DNA from: Streptomyces sp. NBC_01288
Lineage (GTDB): Bacteria > Actinomycetota > Actinomycetes > Streptomycetales > Streptomycetaceae
Reading direction: 5' to 3'
Assembly (NCBI RefSeq): GCF_035982055.1
Contig: NZ_CP108427.1
Span: 4,092,001-4,156,000, forward strand
Length of the DNA stretch: 64,000 nt
Of the stretch, positions 50,910 through 59,169 are shown one piece after another (the stretch's first letter is position 1; every line of letters begins with the position of its first letter). The notes beneath the pieces are model-generated. The model worked only from the letters and a program-made list of their open reading frames with translations, searched no databases and was not told the DNA's origin. The translations under genes and the position numbers were made by a program.

Positions 50910-51001
50910 CCGCCGTGAATCCACAAGATCCACCTCCTCCGTTGCTTCACCATCCGAAGACGGATCCGGTCCCAGCGGGTGGGCTTGCGGTGGCGACCCA
51001 T
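50903..51001 (-). CDS. Putative 32-residue basic peptide in a structured locus
   Basis: The ORF begins MGRHRKPTRWDRIRLR and ends in a Trp/Ile-rich tail (WILWIHGGK). It has 11 Arg or Lys in 32 residues and about 82% G/C at third positions. The ATG at 51001 follows GGAAGGGGG by five bases. That Shine-Dalgarno is the 3' arm of a 14-bp stem (51005-51018 with 51096-51109). Inside the ORF, GGAGGAGGTG could serve a second GTG start at 50924 giving a 14-residue peptide. I recognise no family. It may be a real small protein, a leader peptide, or chance. Confidence 0.35.
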   Translation of the reverse strand: MGRHRKPTRWDRIRLRMVKQRRRWILWIHGGK

Positions 51002-51004
51002 GGG

Positions 51005-51109
51005 CGCCCCCTTCCACGAGGCCGCCCATTAGCCCGGTAGGCGGTTCGTCTGGAATTCGGGCCGGGCCCCGAGAGCCCGGGTCCGGAACGATTTCCGTGG
51101 AAGGGGGCG
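51005..51109 (-). promoter_or_regulatory. Structured leader that sequesters a ribosome binding site
   Basis: CGCCCCCTTCCACG (51005-51018) and CGTGGAAGGGGGCG (51096-51109) are perfect 14-bp complements enclosing 77 bases. The enclosed sequence can fold further (CCCGGGCTCTCGGGGCCCGG on the minus strand). In a minus-strand transcript the second arm includes the Shine-Dalgarno of the short ORF. TAGTGT at 51139-51144 is a candidate -10. An RNA switch is inferred. Confidence 0.4.
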
Positions 51110-51242
51110 ACCCAAAAGAACTGGGCCGCCGATCAAGGACACTAGCCGCCCGACACGGCCAAACGGCTCACAATCACCCCGAACGCAACCGTGCGCCCCC
51201 CAGTCCCAACACGCGCCCCACCAGCCCCACTTGGGCACGCGA

Positions 51243-51273
51243 AAGGGCCCGGACCACCCAGGTCCGGGCCCTT
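51243..51273. terminator. Hairpin terminator downstream of guaB3
   Basis: AAGGGCCCGGACC (51243-51255) pairs with GGTCCGGGCCCTT (51261-51273) in a perfect 13-bp stem with a five-base loop, 27 bases past the guaB3 stop on the minus strand. Confidence 0.75.
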
Positions 51274-51299
51274 CGAGGCGTCGTAGAACCGCCTACCAC

Positions 51300-52424
51300 C
51301 TACCGCTTGTGCTGCGAGTCCGCCACCGTGACCTCGACCCGCTGGAACTCCTTCAGCTCGCTGTACCCGGTCGTCGCCATCGCCCGCCGCAGCGCCCCGA
51401 AGATGTTCATCGAGCCGTCGGGGATGTGGGACGGGCCGGCGAGGATCTCCTCGATCGTGCCGACCGTGCCGAGGTCGACCTTCTTGCCGCGCGGGAGTTC
51501 CTCGTTGACCGCTTCCATGCCCCAGTGGTGGCCCTTGCCCGGCGCGTCCGTGGCGCGGGCGAGCGGGGAACCCATCATGACCGCGTCCGCGCCGCAGGCG
51601 ATCGCCTTGGGGAGGTCGCCGGACCAGCCGACGCCGCCGTCGGCGATGACGTGCACGTACCGGCCGCCGGACTCGTCCATGTAGTCGCGGCGGGCGGCGG
51701 CCACGTCGGCGACCGCCGTGGCCATCGGGACCTGGATGCCCAGGACGTTGCGCGTGGTGTGCGCCGCGCCGCCGCCGAAGCCGACGAGGACGCCCGCCGC
51801 GCCGGTGCGCATCAGGTGCAGGGCCGCCGTGTACGTGGCGCAGCCGCCGACGATCACCGGGACGTCCAGCTCGTAGATGAACTGCTTCAGGTTCAGCGGC
51901 TCGTGCGAGCCCGACACGTGCTCCGCCGAGACCGTCGTACCGCGGATGACGAAGATGTCCACGCCCGCGTCGACCACGGCCTTGGAGAACTGGGCCGTGC
52001 GCTGCGGGGAGAGCGCGGCGGCGGTGACCACGCCCGAGTCGCGCACCTCCTTGATGCGCTGCCCGATCAGCTCCTCCTTGATGGGAGCGGCGTAGATCTC
52101 CTGGAGGCGGCGGGTCGCGGTGTCCACGTCCAACCCGGTGATCTCGTCGAGGAGCGGCTGCGGGTCCTCGTAGCGCGTCCAGAGGCCTTCGAGGTTCAGC
52201 ACGCCGAGGCCGCCGAGCTCGCCGATGCGGATCGCGGTGGCCGGGGAGACGACCGAGTCCATGGGGGCGGCCAGGAAGGGCAGTTCGAAGCGGTAGGCGT
52301 CGATCTGCCAGGCGATCGAGACCTCCTTCGGGTCCCGCGTACGGCGGCTGGGGACGACGGCGATGTCGTCGAAGGCGTACGCCCGGCGGCCGCGCTTGCC
52401 GCGCCCGATCTCGATCTCAGTCAC
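51300..52424 (-). CDS. guaB3: GuaB3-family IMP dehydrogenase-related protein
   Basis: 374 residues, without CBS domains. The TIM-barrel core resembles IMP dehydrogenase (FDDIAVVPSRRTRDP, LAAPMDSVVSP, ADGGVGWSGDLPKA). The active-site loop that carries the nucleophile Cys in true IMPDH (GSICTTR) is GGGAAHTTR here. The family is known to lack ordinary IMPDH activity. GTG 52424 is selected from GAAAGG eight bases upstream. It lies directly 3' of guaB2 but a hairpin separates the two genes. Confidence 0.88.
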   Translation of the reverse strand: MTEIEIGRGKRGRRAYAFDDIAVVPSRRTRDPKEVSIAWQIDAYRFELPFLAAPMDSVVSPATAIRIGELGGLGVLNLEGLWTRYEDPQPLLDEITGLDVDTATRRLQEIYAAPIKEELIGQRIKEVRDSGVVTAAALSPQRTAQFSKAVVDAGVDIFVIRGTTVSAEHVSGSHEPLNLKQFIYELDVPVIVGGCATYTAALHLMRTGAAGVLVGFGGGAAHTTRNVLGIQVPMATAVADVAAARRDYMDESGGRYVHVIADGGVGWSGDLPKAIACGADAVMMGSPLARATDAPGKGHHWGMEAVNEELPRGKKVDLGTVGTIEEILAGPSHIPDGSMNIFGALRRAMATTGYSELKEFQRVEVTVADSQHKR

Positions 52425-52482
52425 GTGTGTGGCCTTTCCTTCTTGCGTCTCAGCGTCTTCCAGTATCGCCGACGGGTACGAC

Positions 52483-52515
52483 AAGGGCGGCCCCGGTGTG
52501 TCCGGAGCCGCCCTT
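52483..52515 (-). terminator. Hairpin between guaB2 and guaB3
   Basis: AAGGGCGGC (52483-52491) pairs with GCCGCCCTT (52507-52515), extended by CCGG/CCGG around a TGTGT loop. It follows the guaB2 stop by 15 bases and could end or attenuate transcription into guaB3. Confidence 0.65.
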
Positions 52516-52530
52516 GAGGAAGCCTGCCGA

Positions 52531-54036
52531 CTACTTGCTGCGGCTGTAGTTCGGTGCCTCGACCGTCATCTGGATGTCGTGCGGGTGGCTCTCCTTGAGG
52601 CCCGCCGAGGTGATCCGGACGAAGCGGCCCTTGGTCTCCATCTCCTCGATGGTGGCCGCGCCCACGTAGCCCATGGTCTGGCGCAGACCGCCGACGAGCT
52701 GGTGCAGCACGTTGGCCAGCGGGCCGCGGTAGGGCACCTGGCCCTCGATGCCCTCGGGCACGAGCTTGTCGTCGGAGGCGACCTCGGCCTGGAAGTAGCG
52801 GTCCTTCGAGTACGACCGGCCCTGGCCGCGGGACTGCATCGCGCCGAGCGAGCCCATGCCGCGGTACGACTTGAACTGCTTGCCGTTGATGAACTGGAGC
52901 TCGCCCGGGGACTCCTCGCAGCCCGCGAGCAGGCTGCCGAGCATCACCGTGTCGGCGCCGGCGGCGAGCGCCTTGCCGATGTCGCCGGAGTACTGGAGGC
53001 CGCCGTCGCCGATGAGCGGGACGCCGGCCGCGCGGGCGGCGAGGGAGGCTTCGTAGATCGCGGTGACCTGCGGGACGCCGATGCCGGCGACGACGCGGGT
53101 CGTACAGATCGAGCCGGGGCCCACGCCGACCTTGATGCCGTCGACACCGGCGTCGACCAGGGCCTGGGCGCCGTCGCGGGTGGCGACGTTGCCGCCGATC
53201 ACGTCGACGCCGACGCTCGACTTGATCTTCGCCATCCAGTTGAGGGCGTTGCTGTTGTGGCCGTGCGAGGTGTCGACGACCAGGAAGTCCACGCCGGCCT
53301 CGGCGAGGGCCTGGGCGCGCTCAAGGGCCTCGGGGCTGGCGCCGACGGCGGCGCCGACGATGAGGCGGCCCTCGGCGTCCTTGGCGGCGTTCGGGTACTG
53401 CTCGGCCTTGACGAAGTCCTTGACCGTGATGAGGCCCTTGAGGATGCCGGCCTCGTCGACGAGGGGCAGCTTCTCGATCTTGTGGCGGCGCAGCAGCTGC
53501 ATGGCGTCGGCGCCGGTGATGCCGACCTTGCCGGTGACCAGGGGCATCGGGGTCATGACCTCGCGCACCTGACGGGAGCGGTCGGTCTCGAAGGCCATGT
53601 CGCGGTTGGTGACGATGCCCAGCAGCTTGCCGTTGCCGTCGGTCACCGGGACGCCGCTGATGCGGAACTTGGCACACAGCGCGTCGGCCTCGCCGAGCGT
53701 GGCGTCCGGGTGCACGGTGATCGGGTCGGTGACCATGCCGGACTCGGAACGCTTCACGAGGTCGACCTGGTTGACCTGGTCCTCGACCGAGAGGTTGCGG
53801 TGCAGGACACCGACACCGCCCTGGCGGGCCATCGCGATCGCCATCCGGGACTCGGTCACCTTGTCCATCGCCGCGGAGAGGAGCGGGATGTTGACCCGGA
53901 CGTTGCGCGAGATGCGGGACGAGGTGTCGACCGCGTTCGGGAGCACGTCGGACGCGCCCGGCAGCAGCAGCACGTCGTCGTAGGTCAGCCCTAGTGTCGC
54001 GAATTTGGCGGGCACTCCGTCGACGTTGGCAGTCAT
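52531..54036 (-). CDS. guaB2: Inosine-5'-monophosphate dehydrogenase
   Basis: 501 residues, standard IMPDH: barrel start FDDVLLLPG-like (YDDVLLLPGASDVLP), two CBS domains at about 100-210, catalytic Cys in GPGSICTTRV (near residue 310) and the flap region SKDRYFQ. It makes XMP from IMP, the rate-limiting step to GMP, upstream of guaA (19701). The start is at the conserved MTANVDGVPAKF. Confidence 0.97.
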   Translation of the reverse strand: MTANVDGVPAKFATLGLTYDDVLLLPGASDVLPNAVDTSSRISRNVRVNIPLLSAAMDKVTESRMAIAMARQGGVGVLHRNLSVEDQVNQVDLVKRSESGMVTDPITVHPDATLGEADALCAKFRISGVPVTDGNGKLLGIVTNRDMAFETDRSRQVREVMTPMPLVTGKVGITGADAMQLLRRHKIEKLPLVDEAGILKGLITVKDFVKAEQYPNAAKDAEGRLIVGAAVGASPEALERAQALAEAGVDFLVVDTSHGHNSNALNWMAKIKSSVGVDVIGGNVATRDGAQALVDAGVDGIKVGVGPGSICTTRVVAGIGVPQVTAIYEASLAARAAGVPLIGDGGLQYSGDIGKALAAGADTVMLGSLLAGCEESPGELQFINGKQFKSYRGMGSLGAMQSRGQGRSYSKDRYFQAEVASDDKLVPEGIEGQVPYRGPLANVLHQLVGGLRQTMGYVGAATIEEMETKGRFVRITSAGLKESHPHDIQMTVEAPNYSRSK

Positions 54037-54228
54037 GACACCTTCCCCAAATGGCCTTGATCGGTGCGGATGTCCATGCTAACGGGAAGCGCGGTCACCT
54101 CATTCCACGATTCCACGGCTACGGCCCGCTCCGGGCTTCGTATGTTCGTACGTACGCCGTCGCCCGGCTGTTCACGGAAGGCGTCGCGGCGCAGGGCTCC
54201 GCCGTCGAGGGCAGTGCCCGTACGGGAG

Positions 54229-54906
54229 TTACTGCTCGGCCAGGGCCCGCAGCCGGCTCAGCGCGCGGTGCTGGGCGACCCGGACCGCGCCGGGTGACAT
54301 TCCCAACATCTGGCCGGTCTCCTCGGCGGTGAGGCCGACGGCGATGCGCAGCAGGAGCAGTTCGCGCTGGTTGTCCGGGAGGTTGGCCAGGAGTTTCTTG
54401 GCCCATTCGGCGTCGCTGCTGAGCAAGGCGCGCTCTTCGGGGCCGAGGGAGTCGTCCGGGCGCTCCGGCATCTCGTCGGAGGGGACGGCCGTGGAGCCGG
54501 GGTGGCGCATCGCGGCGCGCTGGAGGTCGGCGACCTTGTGGGCGGCGATGGCGAAGACGAAGGCTTCGAAGGGACGGCCGGTGTCCTTGTAGCGGGGCAG
54601 TGCGAGGAGGACGGCGACGCAGACCTCCTGGGCGAGGTCCTCCACGAAGTGCCGCGCGTCGCCCGGGAGTCGGGACAGCCGGGTGCGGCAGTAGCGCAGG
54701 GCCAGTGGGTGGACGTGGGCGAGCAGATCGTGGGTCGCCTGCTCGTCTCCGTCGACCGCGCGAAGGACGAGTCCACCAATCGCCCCTGGGGCTCTGGCCG
54801 CCTCGTCGTCACGCATCGGTCCATGGTGCCTTGCGGCCGAAGGGTCCGTGGCACCGCGTCCGTTGTTGTGCACCGAAGCGTTATGAGCAGGTGCGCCGGA
54901 AGTCAT
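54229..54906 (-). CDS. shbA: RNA polymerase ECF-type sigma factor (ShbA/SigD family)
   Basis: About 225 residues. The sigma-2 region contains RLPGDARHFVEDLAQEVCVAV with FEAFVFAIAAHKVAD. The sigma-4 region contains LPDNQRELLLLRIAVGLTAEE and GAVRVAQHRALSRLR. Position next to guaB2 and near whiD matches SigD in M. tuberculosis and ShbA in Streptomyces, which transcribes hrdB, the principal sigma gene. ATG 54906 is preferred; ATG 54816 and the open frame to 54957 are alternatives. No anti-sigma gene is adjacent. Confidence 0.85.
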   Translation of the reverse strand: MTSGAPAHNASVHNNGRGATDPSAARHHGPMRDDEAARAPGAIGGLVLRAVDGDEQATHDLLAHVHPLALRYCRTRLSRLPGDARHFVEDLAQEVCVAVLLALPRYKDTGRPFEAFVFAIAAHKVADLQRAAMRHPGSTAVPSDEMPERPDDSLGPEERALLSSDAEWAKKLLANLPDNQRELLLLRIAVGLTAEETGQMLGMSPGAVRVAQHRALSRLRALAEQ

Positions 54907-55020
54907 CTCCTGCGCCCTCCCCTCCCGCTCGACCGACTCGTCCCCGAGGAACTCCACACCTCAAGGATGCGGCATCCGCGGCGAAACGAGCAGCGGGTGC
55001 CCGGCGGGCCCCTTCGCCGT

Positions 55021-55046
55021 CCCCGCCCACCCGGTGGCGGGCGGGG
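55021..55046. terminator. Hairpin downstream of bldM
   Basis: CCCCGCCC (55021-55028) pairs with GGGCGGGG (55039-55046), with further pairing inside. It lies 37 bases past the bldM stop. Confidence 0.5.
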
Positions 55047-55082
55047 ATTCTCGTATCCCCGCTACGACCCACTGACCTGGTC

Positions 55083-55694
55083 CTAACGGACCAGACCCCA
55101 CCGGAAACCGAGCGCCACGGCGTGTGCCCGGTCGGAGGCGCCGAGTTTCTTGAAGAGGCGCCGTGCGTGTGTTTTGACGGTGTCCTCGGAGAGGAACAGC
55201 TCACGGCCGATCTCCGCGTTGGAGCGGCCGTGGCTCATCCCTTCGAGGACCTGGATCTCGCGCGCGGTGAGCGTCGGTGCGGCGCCCATCTCGGCGGACC
55301 GCAGCCGGCGCGGGGCCAGTCGCCAGGTCGGGTCGGCGAGGGCCTGGGTGACCGTGGCCCGCAGTTCGGCGCGCGAGGCGTCCTTGTGCAGATAGCCGCG
55401 GGCGCCGGCCGCGACCGCGAGGGCCACGCCGTCCAGGTCTTCGGCGACGGTGAGCATGATGATGCGTGCGCCCGGGTCGGCGGACAGCAGTCGCCGCACG
55501 GTCTCGACACCGCCGAGTCCGGGCATGCGTACGTCCATCAGGATGAGGTCCGAGCGGTCGGCACCCCAGCGGCGGAGGACTTCCTCGCCGTTGGCCGCCG
55601 TCGTCACGCGCTCGACACCGGGCACGGTCGCGACCGCGCGGCGGAGCGCCTCTCGGGCAAGCGGGGAGTCGTCACAGACGAGGACGGATGTCAT
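55083..55694 (-). CDS. bldM: Developmental response regulator BldM
   Basis: 203 residues. The atypical receiver domain starts MTSVLVCDDSPLAREALRRA and contains LILMDVRMPGLGG. A LuxR-type HTH follows (LTAREIQVLEGMSHGRSNAE and EDTVKTHARRLFKKL). The sequence matches BldM of Streptomyces as I know it. It is required for aerial growth and sporulation, acting as a homodimer on early genes and as a heterodimer with WhiI on late genes. ATG 55694 gives the known N-terminus; the open frame extends five codons further. A sigma-BldN promoter match lies upstream and whiD is divergent. Confidence 0.96.
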   Translation of the reverse strand: MTSVLVCDDSPLAREALRRAVATVPGVERVTTAANGEEVLRRWGADRSDLILMDVRMPGLGGVETVRRLLSADPGARIIMLTVAEDLDGVALAVAAGARGYLHKDASRAELRATVTQALADPTWRLAPRRLRSAEMGAAPTLTAREIQVLEGMSHGRSNAEIGRELFLSEDTVKTHARRLFKKLGASDRAHAVALGFRWGLVR

Positions 55695-56074
55695 GGCCGC
55701 CCTCCGCAACTGATGCGCGTCACCTTGAGCCTCCAGGCTGGTACGAAATCGTCACCTGTGCGGTCGACCGTCTCGGACGCCTGCCCGAGCACTTGTGTTT
55801 TCAACCGCCTCGCACTCTCAACGACGGTCACTCGAAAGAGTTACGGGGCCGTGTGCCATCTTCGGCACTCTACGTGAGGGTGCGGACACGGTGGAGAGGT
55901 GCGCGGCCGACCCACAAGCTTTCACCACAACCGGTGCCCCATTCAGCCCTATTTCTTCCCTTTTGCTGGTGTCTGAGGCTAGATTCGCAATGAGTCATAT
56001 TTTCATCTCCTTAGATCGTAGTTGTACGGTCGTGGACACCGTATCCGCCCATAACGGCTACAAGGGGTCACGCA
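55695..56074. other. bldM-whiD divergent regulatory region
   Basis: 380 bases between two sporulation genes. It holds the sigma-BldN-type bldM promoter at 55818-55845. On the whiD side an AT-rich stretch with TAGATT (55980-55985) and TAGATC (56017-56022) may be -10 elements, but no paired -35 is clear. Confidence 0.6.
55818..55845 (-). promoter_or_regulatory. sigma-BldN promoter of bldM (bldMp1-like)
   Basis: On the minus strand CGTAAC (55840-55845) and CGTTGA (55818-55823) are separated by exactly 16 bases, an exact match to the known BldN consensus CGTAAC-N16-CGTTGA. It lies about 125 bases before the bldM start, leaving a leader of roughly 115 bases. Confidence 0.9.
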
Positions 56075-56401
56075 ATGGCAGATTTCTCCCGCCTTCCCGG
56101 ACCGAACGCGGACCTGTGGGACTGGCAGCTCCTGGCTGCCTGCCGAGGGGTCGACAGCTCGCTCTTCTTTCATCCCGAGGGCGAGCGCGGTGCGGCACGA
56201 AGCGCTCGTGAGAACTCGGCCAAAGAGGTCTGCATGAGGTGCCCGGTCCGCGCACAGTGCGCGGCGCACGCGCTGGCGGTGCGCGAGCCGTACGGCGTCT
56301 GGGGCGGCCTGACCGAGGACGAGCGCGAAGAGCTCATGGGGCGTGCCCGCAACCGGCTGGTGTCGGCTTCGGCCGCCGGGGACATGGCTTCGAACAACTG
56401 A
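56075..56401 (+). CDS. whiD: WhiB-family [4Fe-4S] developmental regulator WhiD
   Basis: 108 residues. The four cluster-ligand cysteines are present: AACRG, then CMRCPVRAQC. The family motif GVWGGLTEDERE follows, with a basic C-terminal stretch. The sequence and position next to bldM identify WhiD, required for late sporulation-septum and spore-wall maturation. WhiB-like proteins bind region 4 of the principal sigma factor. AGGGG eight bases before the ATG supports the start. The orthologous position in M. tuberculosis holds whiB3. Confidence 0.96.
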   Translation: MADFSRLPGPNADLWDWQLLAACRGVDSSLFFHPEGERGAARSARENSAKEVCMRCPVRAQCAAHALAVREPYGVWGGLTEDEREELMGRARNRLVSASAAGDMASNN

Positions 56402-56419
56402 AGGAACGTTTCTCCAACT

Positions 56420-56499
56420 AGCCCTCCACCAGGGCCCACTCAGCCCTCCACCAGAGGGCACGCTCAGCTCTCCACCAGGGGTACGCGCACGCGTGCCCC
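56420..56499 (+). repeat. Tandem stem-loops ending in the whiD terminator
   Basis: Three tandem units (56420-56441, 56442-56465, 56466-56488) share AGCCCTCCACCAG. Units one and two can each fold (GCCCT-CCACC-AGGGC; GCCCTC-CACCA-GAGGGC). The third runs into a stem (GGGGTACGCG 56478-56487 with CGCGTGCCCC 56490-56499) followed by GCTATTTTT, a good intrinsic terminator for whiD that also abuts the convergent LysR stop at 56501. Confidence 0.75.
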
Positions 56500-56500
56500 G

Positions 56501-57415
56501 CTATTTTTCGCGGGCCCGTTTGTCGCGGGCCGCGCGCGCCAGCTGGTCGAGGGTCGCCGCCACCGCCGGCACCCGCGCCAGGTCGGGCAGGGTCAGCGCG
56601 ACGATCTCCCGCCGCACCGCCGGTTCCAGCGTCACCGTCCGCGCGCCCCGGGGCCGTACGGACTCGATGGCGAGCTGGGGCAGGACGGCGACGCCCAGCC
56701 CCGCGCTCACCAGGCCGACGACCGCCGGATAGTCGTCGGTCGCGAAGTCGATGCGCGGGGTGAAGCCGGCGGCCTCGCACACCTCGACCAACTGGCCCCG
56801 GCAGCGCGGGCAGCCGGCGATCCAGGGGTCGTCGGCGAGTTCGCCGATGGCGAGCGACCGCACACGCGCGTGCCGGTGTTTCTCCGGGACCAGGGCGACC
56901 AGGCGGTCGCTGAGCAGGGGTCGTACGACCAGGTCGGACCAGTCCTCCGCGCCCGTCGCCGCCTCGTAGCGGAAGGCGAGGGCGATGTCGCAGTCGCCCT
57001 CCCGGAGGAGGTCGACGGAGTTCGGCGGCTCGGCCTCCTCCAGGGAGACGCGAGTGCCGGGGTGCGCGGCGCGCAGGGCGGCCAGTGCGGTCGGGACGAG
57101 CGTCGAGCTGCCGCTGGGGAAGGAGACCAGGCGGACCCGGCCGGCGCGCAGGCCCGCGATCGCGGCGACCTCCTCCTCGGCCGCCGTCAGACCGGCGAGG
57201 ATGCCCGCGCCGTGCCGGACGAGAGCCTCGCCCGCCTGGGTCAGCCGCATCTCGCGGCCGGTGCGGATCAGCAGCGGAGTGCCGACCGAGGTCTCCAGGG
57301 CCTTCATCTGCTGGCTGACGGCCGGCTGGGTGCAGCCCAGTTCACGCCCGGCCGCCGAGAAGGAGCCGGTGGCGGCGACGGCGCGCAGCACGCGGAGATG
57401 TCGGGCCTCGATCAC
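56501..57415 (-). CDS. LysR-family transcriptional regulator
   Basis: 304 residues. The N-terminal winged HTH (about 1-60) reads LRVLRAVAATGSFSAAGREL and TQPAVSQQMKALE. The effector-binding domain begins near residue 90 (GRVRLVSFPSGSS). Two Cys close together (GCPRCRG, about residue 200) are unusual in LysR proteins and might sense redox state or metal; that is inference. It is divergent from the MOSC gene, which may be a target. Confidence 0.85.
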   Translation of the reverse strand: MIEARHLRVLRAVAATGSFSAAGRELGCTQPAVSQQMKALETSVGTPLLIRTGREMRLTQAGEALVRHGAGILAGLTAAEEEVAAIAGLRAGRVRLVSFPSGSSTLVPTALAALRAAHPGTRVSLEEAEPPNSVDLLREGDCDIALAFRYEAATGAEDWSDLVVRPLLSDRLVALVPEKHRHARVRSLAIGELADDPWIAGCPRCRGQLVEVCEAAGFTPRIDFATDDYPAVVGLVSAGLGVAVLPQLAIESVRPRGARTVTLEPAVRREIVALTLPDLARVPAVAATLDQLARAARDKRAREK

Positions 57416-57495
57416 GCCCCGAGCATAAGTGCTTCTTGGGTACGGCGGCGAATAATGCGCCGCACCTTTGGGGTGCTCTCGTCTACCGTGCCGTC

Positions 57496-58164
57496 ATGAA
57501 GCTTCTCTCGCTGAATCTGGGCCGGGCCGCGGCCGTGCCGTACACGGACCAGCCCGAGGGCGTGACCGGCATCGACAAGCGGCCGACCGACGCGCCGGTG
57601 CGGGTGAGCGCGCCCGGGCCCAAGGGCGTCGCCGGGAGCGGGCTCGCCGGGGACGCGGTGTGTCACCGGCGCCACCACGGGGGCGACGACCAGGCGGTGT
57701 ACGCGGTCGCGCGCGAGGATCTCGACGACTGGGAGCGGGAGTTGGGGCGCCCGCTGGCCAGCGGTTCCTTCGGGGAGAACCTGACGACACTGGGGCTCGA
57801 CGTGTCCGGGGCGCGGATCGGTGAGCGCTGGCGGATCGGTCCCGAGGTGGTCCTTGAGGTCACCTGCGGGCGGATCCCGTGCCGTACCTTCCAGGACCAT
57901 CTGGGCGAACGCGGGTGGGTGAAACGGTTCACCGTGAAGGGTGCGCCGGGGGCCTATCTGCGGGTGATCGAACCCGGTGAGATCCGGGCGGGGGACGCGA
58001 TCGAGATCGTGCGCCGGCCCGACCACGACGTGACGGTGGCCCTGCAGTTCCGGGCCGTGACGACCGAGCGGGAGCTGCTGCCGCGGCTGCTTCCCGCGGG
58101 CGAGGCGCTGCATCCGGAATCCCTCGCGCAGGCCCGGAAATATGTCGCGGAACACCCGGGCTGA
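57496..58164 (+). CDS. MOSC-domain protein
   Basis: 222 residues. The MOSC domain (about 25-170) contains GLAGDAVCHRRHHGGDDQAV and the conserved Cys in CGRIPCRTFQDH. It resembles YiiM-type proteins that accept sulphur or act on N-hydroxylated compounds with molybdenum cofactor; the substrate is not known. TACCGT at 57484-57489 ends six bases before the ATG, suggesting a leaderless transcript. It is divergent from the LysR gene. Confidence 0.82.
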   Translation: MKLLSLNLGRAAAVPYTDQPEGVTGIDKRPTDAPVRVSAPGPKGVAGSGLAGDAVCHRRHHGGDDQAVYAVAREDLDDWERELGRPLASGSFGENLTTLGLDVSGARIGERWRIGPEVVLEVTCGRIPCRTFQDHLGERGWVKRFTVKGAPGAYLRVIEPGEIRAGDAIEIVRRPDHDVTVALQFRAVTTERELLPRLLPAGEALHPESLAQARKYVAEHPG

Positions 58165-58272
58165 CCTGGTGCCGCGACCCGTTCGACACGGCGTTCGACA
58201 CGTGTTCGTCACGGATCTGGAGGGGCTGTGCAGAGATCGGACCGGCTTGCTCCGGGTCACTAATCTTGCGCC

Positions 58273-59046
58273 ATGACAACGGCATTGATTACGGGATCGA
58301 CCGCGGGGATCGGTGCCGCGTTCGCGCGGCGGCTCGCGGCGGACGGGCACAACCTCGTGCTGGTGGCGCGGAACACCGAGCGGCTCGGGGAGCAGGCGAC
58401 CGAACTGCACGACCGGCACGGCATCGAGGCGGAGGTGCTCACCGCCGACCTGGCCACGGACAAGGGCATCGACACGGTGGCCGCCCGCCTCGCCGACCGC
58501 AAGAACCCCGTCGACCTGCTGGTCAACAACGCGGGCTTCGGCAACAAGGGCCGCTACCTCGACGTATCGATGGCCGACGAGCTGAAGATGCTCAAGGTGC
58601 ACTGCGAGGCGGTGCTGCGGCTGACCAGCGCGGCGACCGAGGCGATGCGGGAGCGCGGGCGCGGCGGGGTCGTCAACGTGGCGTCGGTCGCCGCCTTCGT
58701 ACCGCGCGGGACGTACGGCGCCTCGAAGGCGTGGGTCGTGCAGTTCACGCAGGGCGCGGCCAAGGACCTGGCCGGCAGTGGCGTACGGCTGATGGCGCTG
58801 GCGCCCGGGTTCGTGCGGACCGAGTTCCACGAGCGGGCCGGGATGGGCACGGACAACATCCCGAACTGGATGTGGCTGGACGCGGACAAGTTGGTCGCGG
58901 CGGCGCTCTCGGATCTGGCACGCGGCAAGACGCTGTCGATCCCGGACCCGCGCTACAAGGCGCTGATGGGCCTGGTGAAGATCACTCCGCAGGCGGTGCT
59001 GGGCGGGGTCACCTCGAAGACCGGGCGGAAGTACGGGCCGCAGTGA
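58273..59046 (+). CDS. Short-chain dehydrogenase/reductase
   Basis: 257 residues. The cofactor motif ALITGSTAGIGAAFARRLA lies at 4-22, NNAG at about 89, catalytic Ser in NVASVAAF, and YxxxK in YGASK (about 150). The second-strand segment VARNTERL suggests NADP preference. It is a DltE/YohN-like SDR; the substrate is unknown. TAATCT at 58261-58266 ends six bases before the ATG, a probable leaderless promoter. Confidence 0.85.
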   Translation: MTTALITGSTAGIGAAFARRLAADGHNLVLVARNTERLGEQATELHDRHGIEAEVLTADLATDKGIDTVAARLADRKNPVDLLVNNAGFGNKGRYLDVSMADELKMLKVHCEAVLRLTSAATEAMRERGRGGVVNVASVAAFVPRGTYGASKAWVVQFTQGAAKDLAGSGVRLMALAPGFVRTEFHERAGMGTDNIPNWMWLDADKLVAAALSDLARGKTLSIPDPRYKALMGLVKITPQAVLGGVTSKTGRKYGPQ

Positions 59047-59100
59047 CGGCGGCCGCCTCGGTGGGGGCGGGCCCGGTGACGAAGGTTCCGGTGGAACGCG

Positions 59101-59135
59101 AAGGCCCGGCTCCCCCTGAGGGGGCGCCGGGCCTT
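59101..59135. terminator. Bidirectional hairpin between the SDR gene and groEL1
   Basis: AAGGCCCGGC (59101-59110) pairs with GCCGGGCCTT (59126-59135); an inner CCCC/GGGG stem extends it. It serves both convergent genes. Confidence 0.8.
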
Positions 59136-59169
59136 CGACGTACACGTCCTACGGGTTCACCGACTCGCG

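Noticed and set aside
51019..51095. tRNA-like segment (AGCCCGGTAGGC) inside the structured leader
   Set aside because: It lacks a coherent acceptor stem, anticodon arm and T-loop; the similarity is limited to a D-loop-like string.
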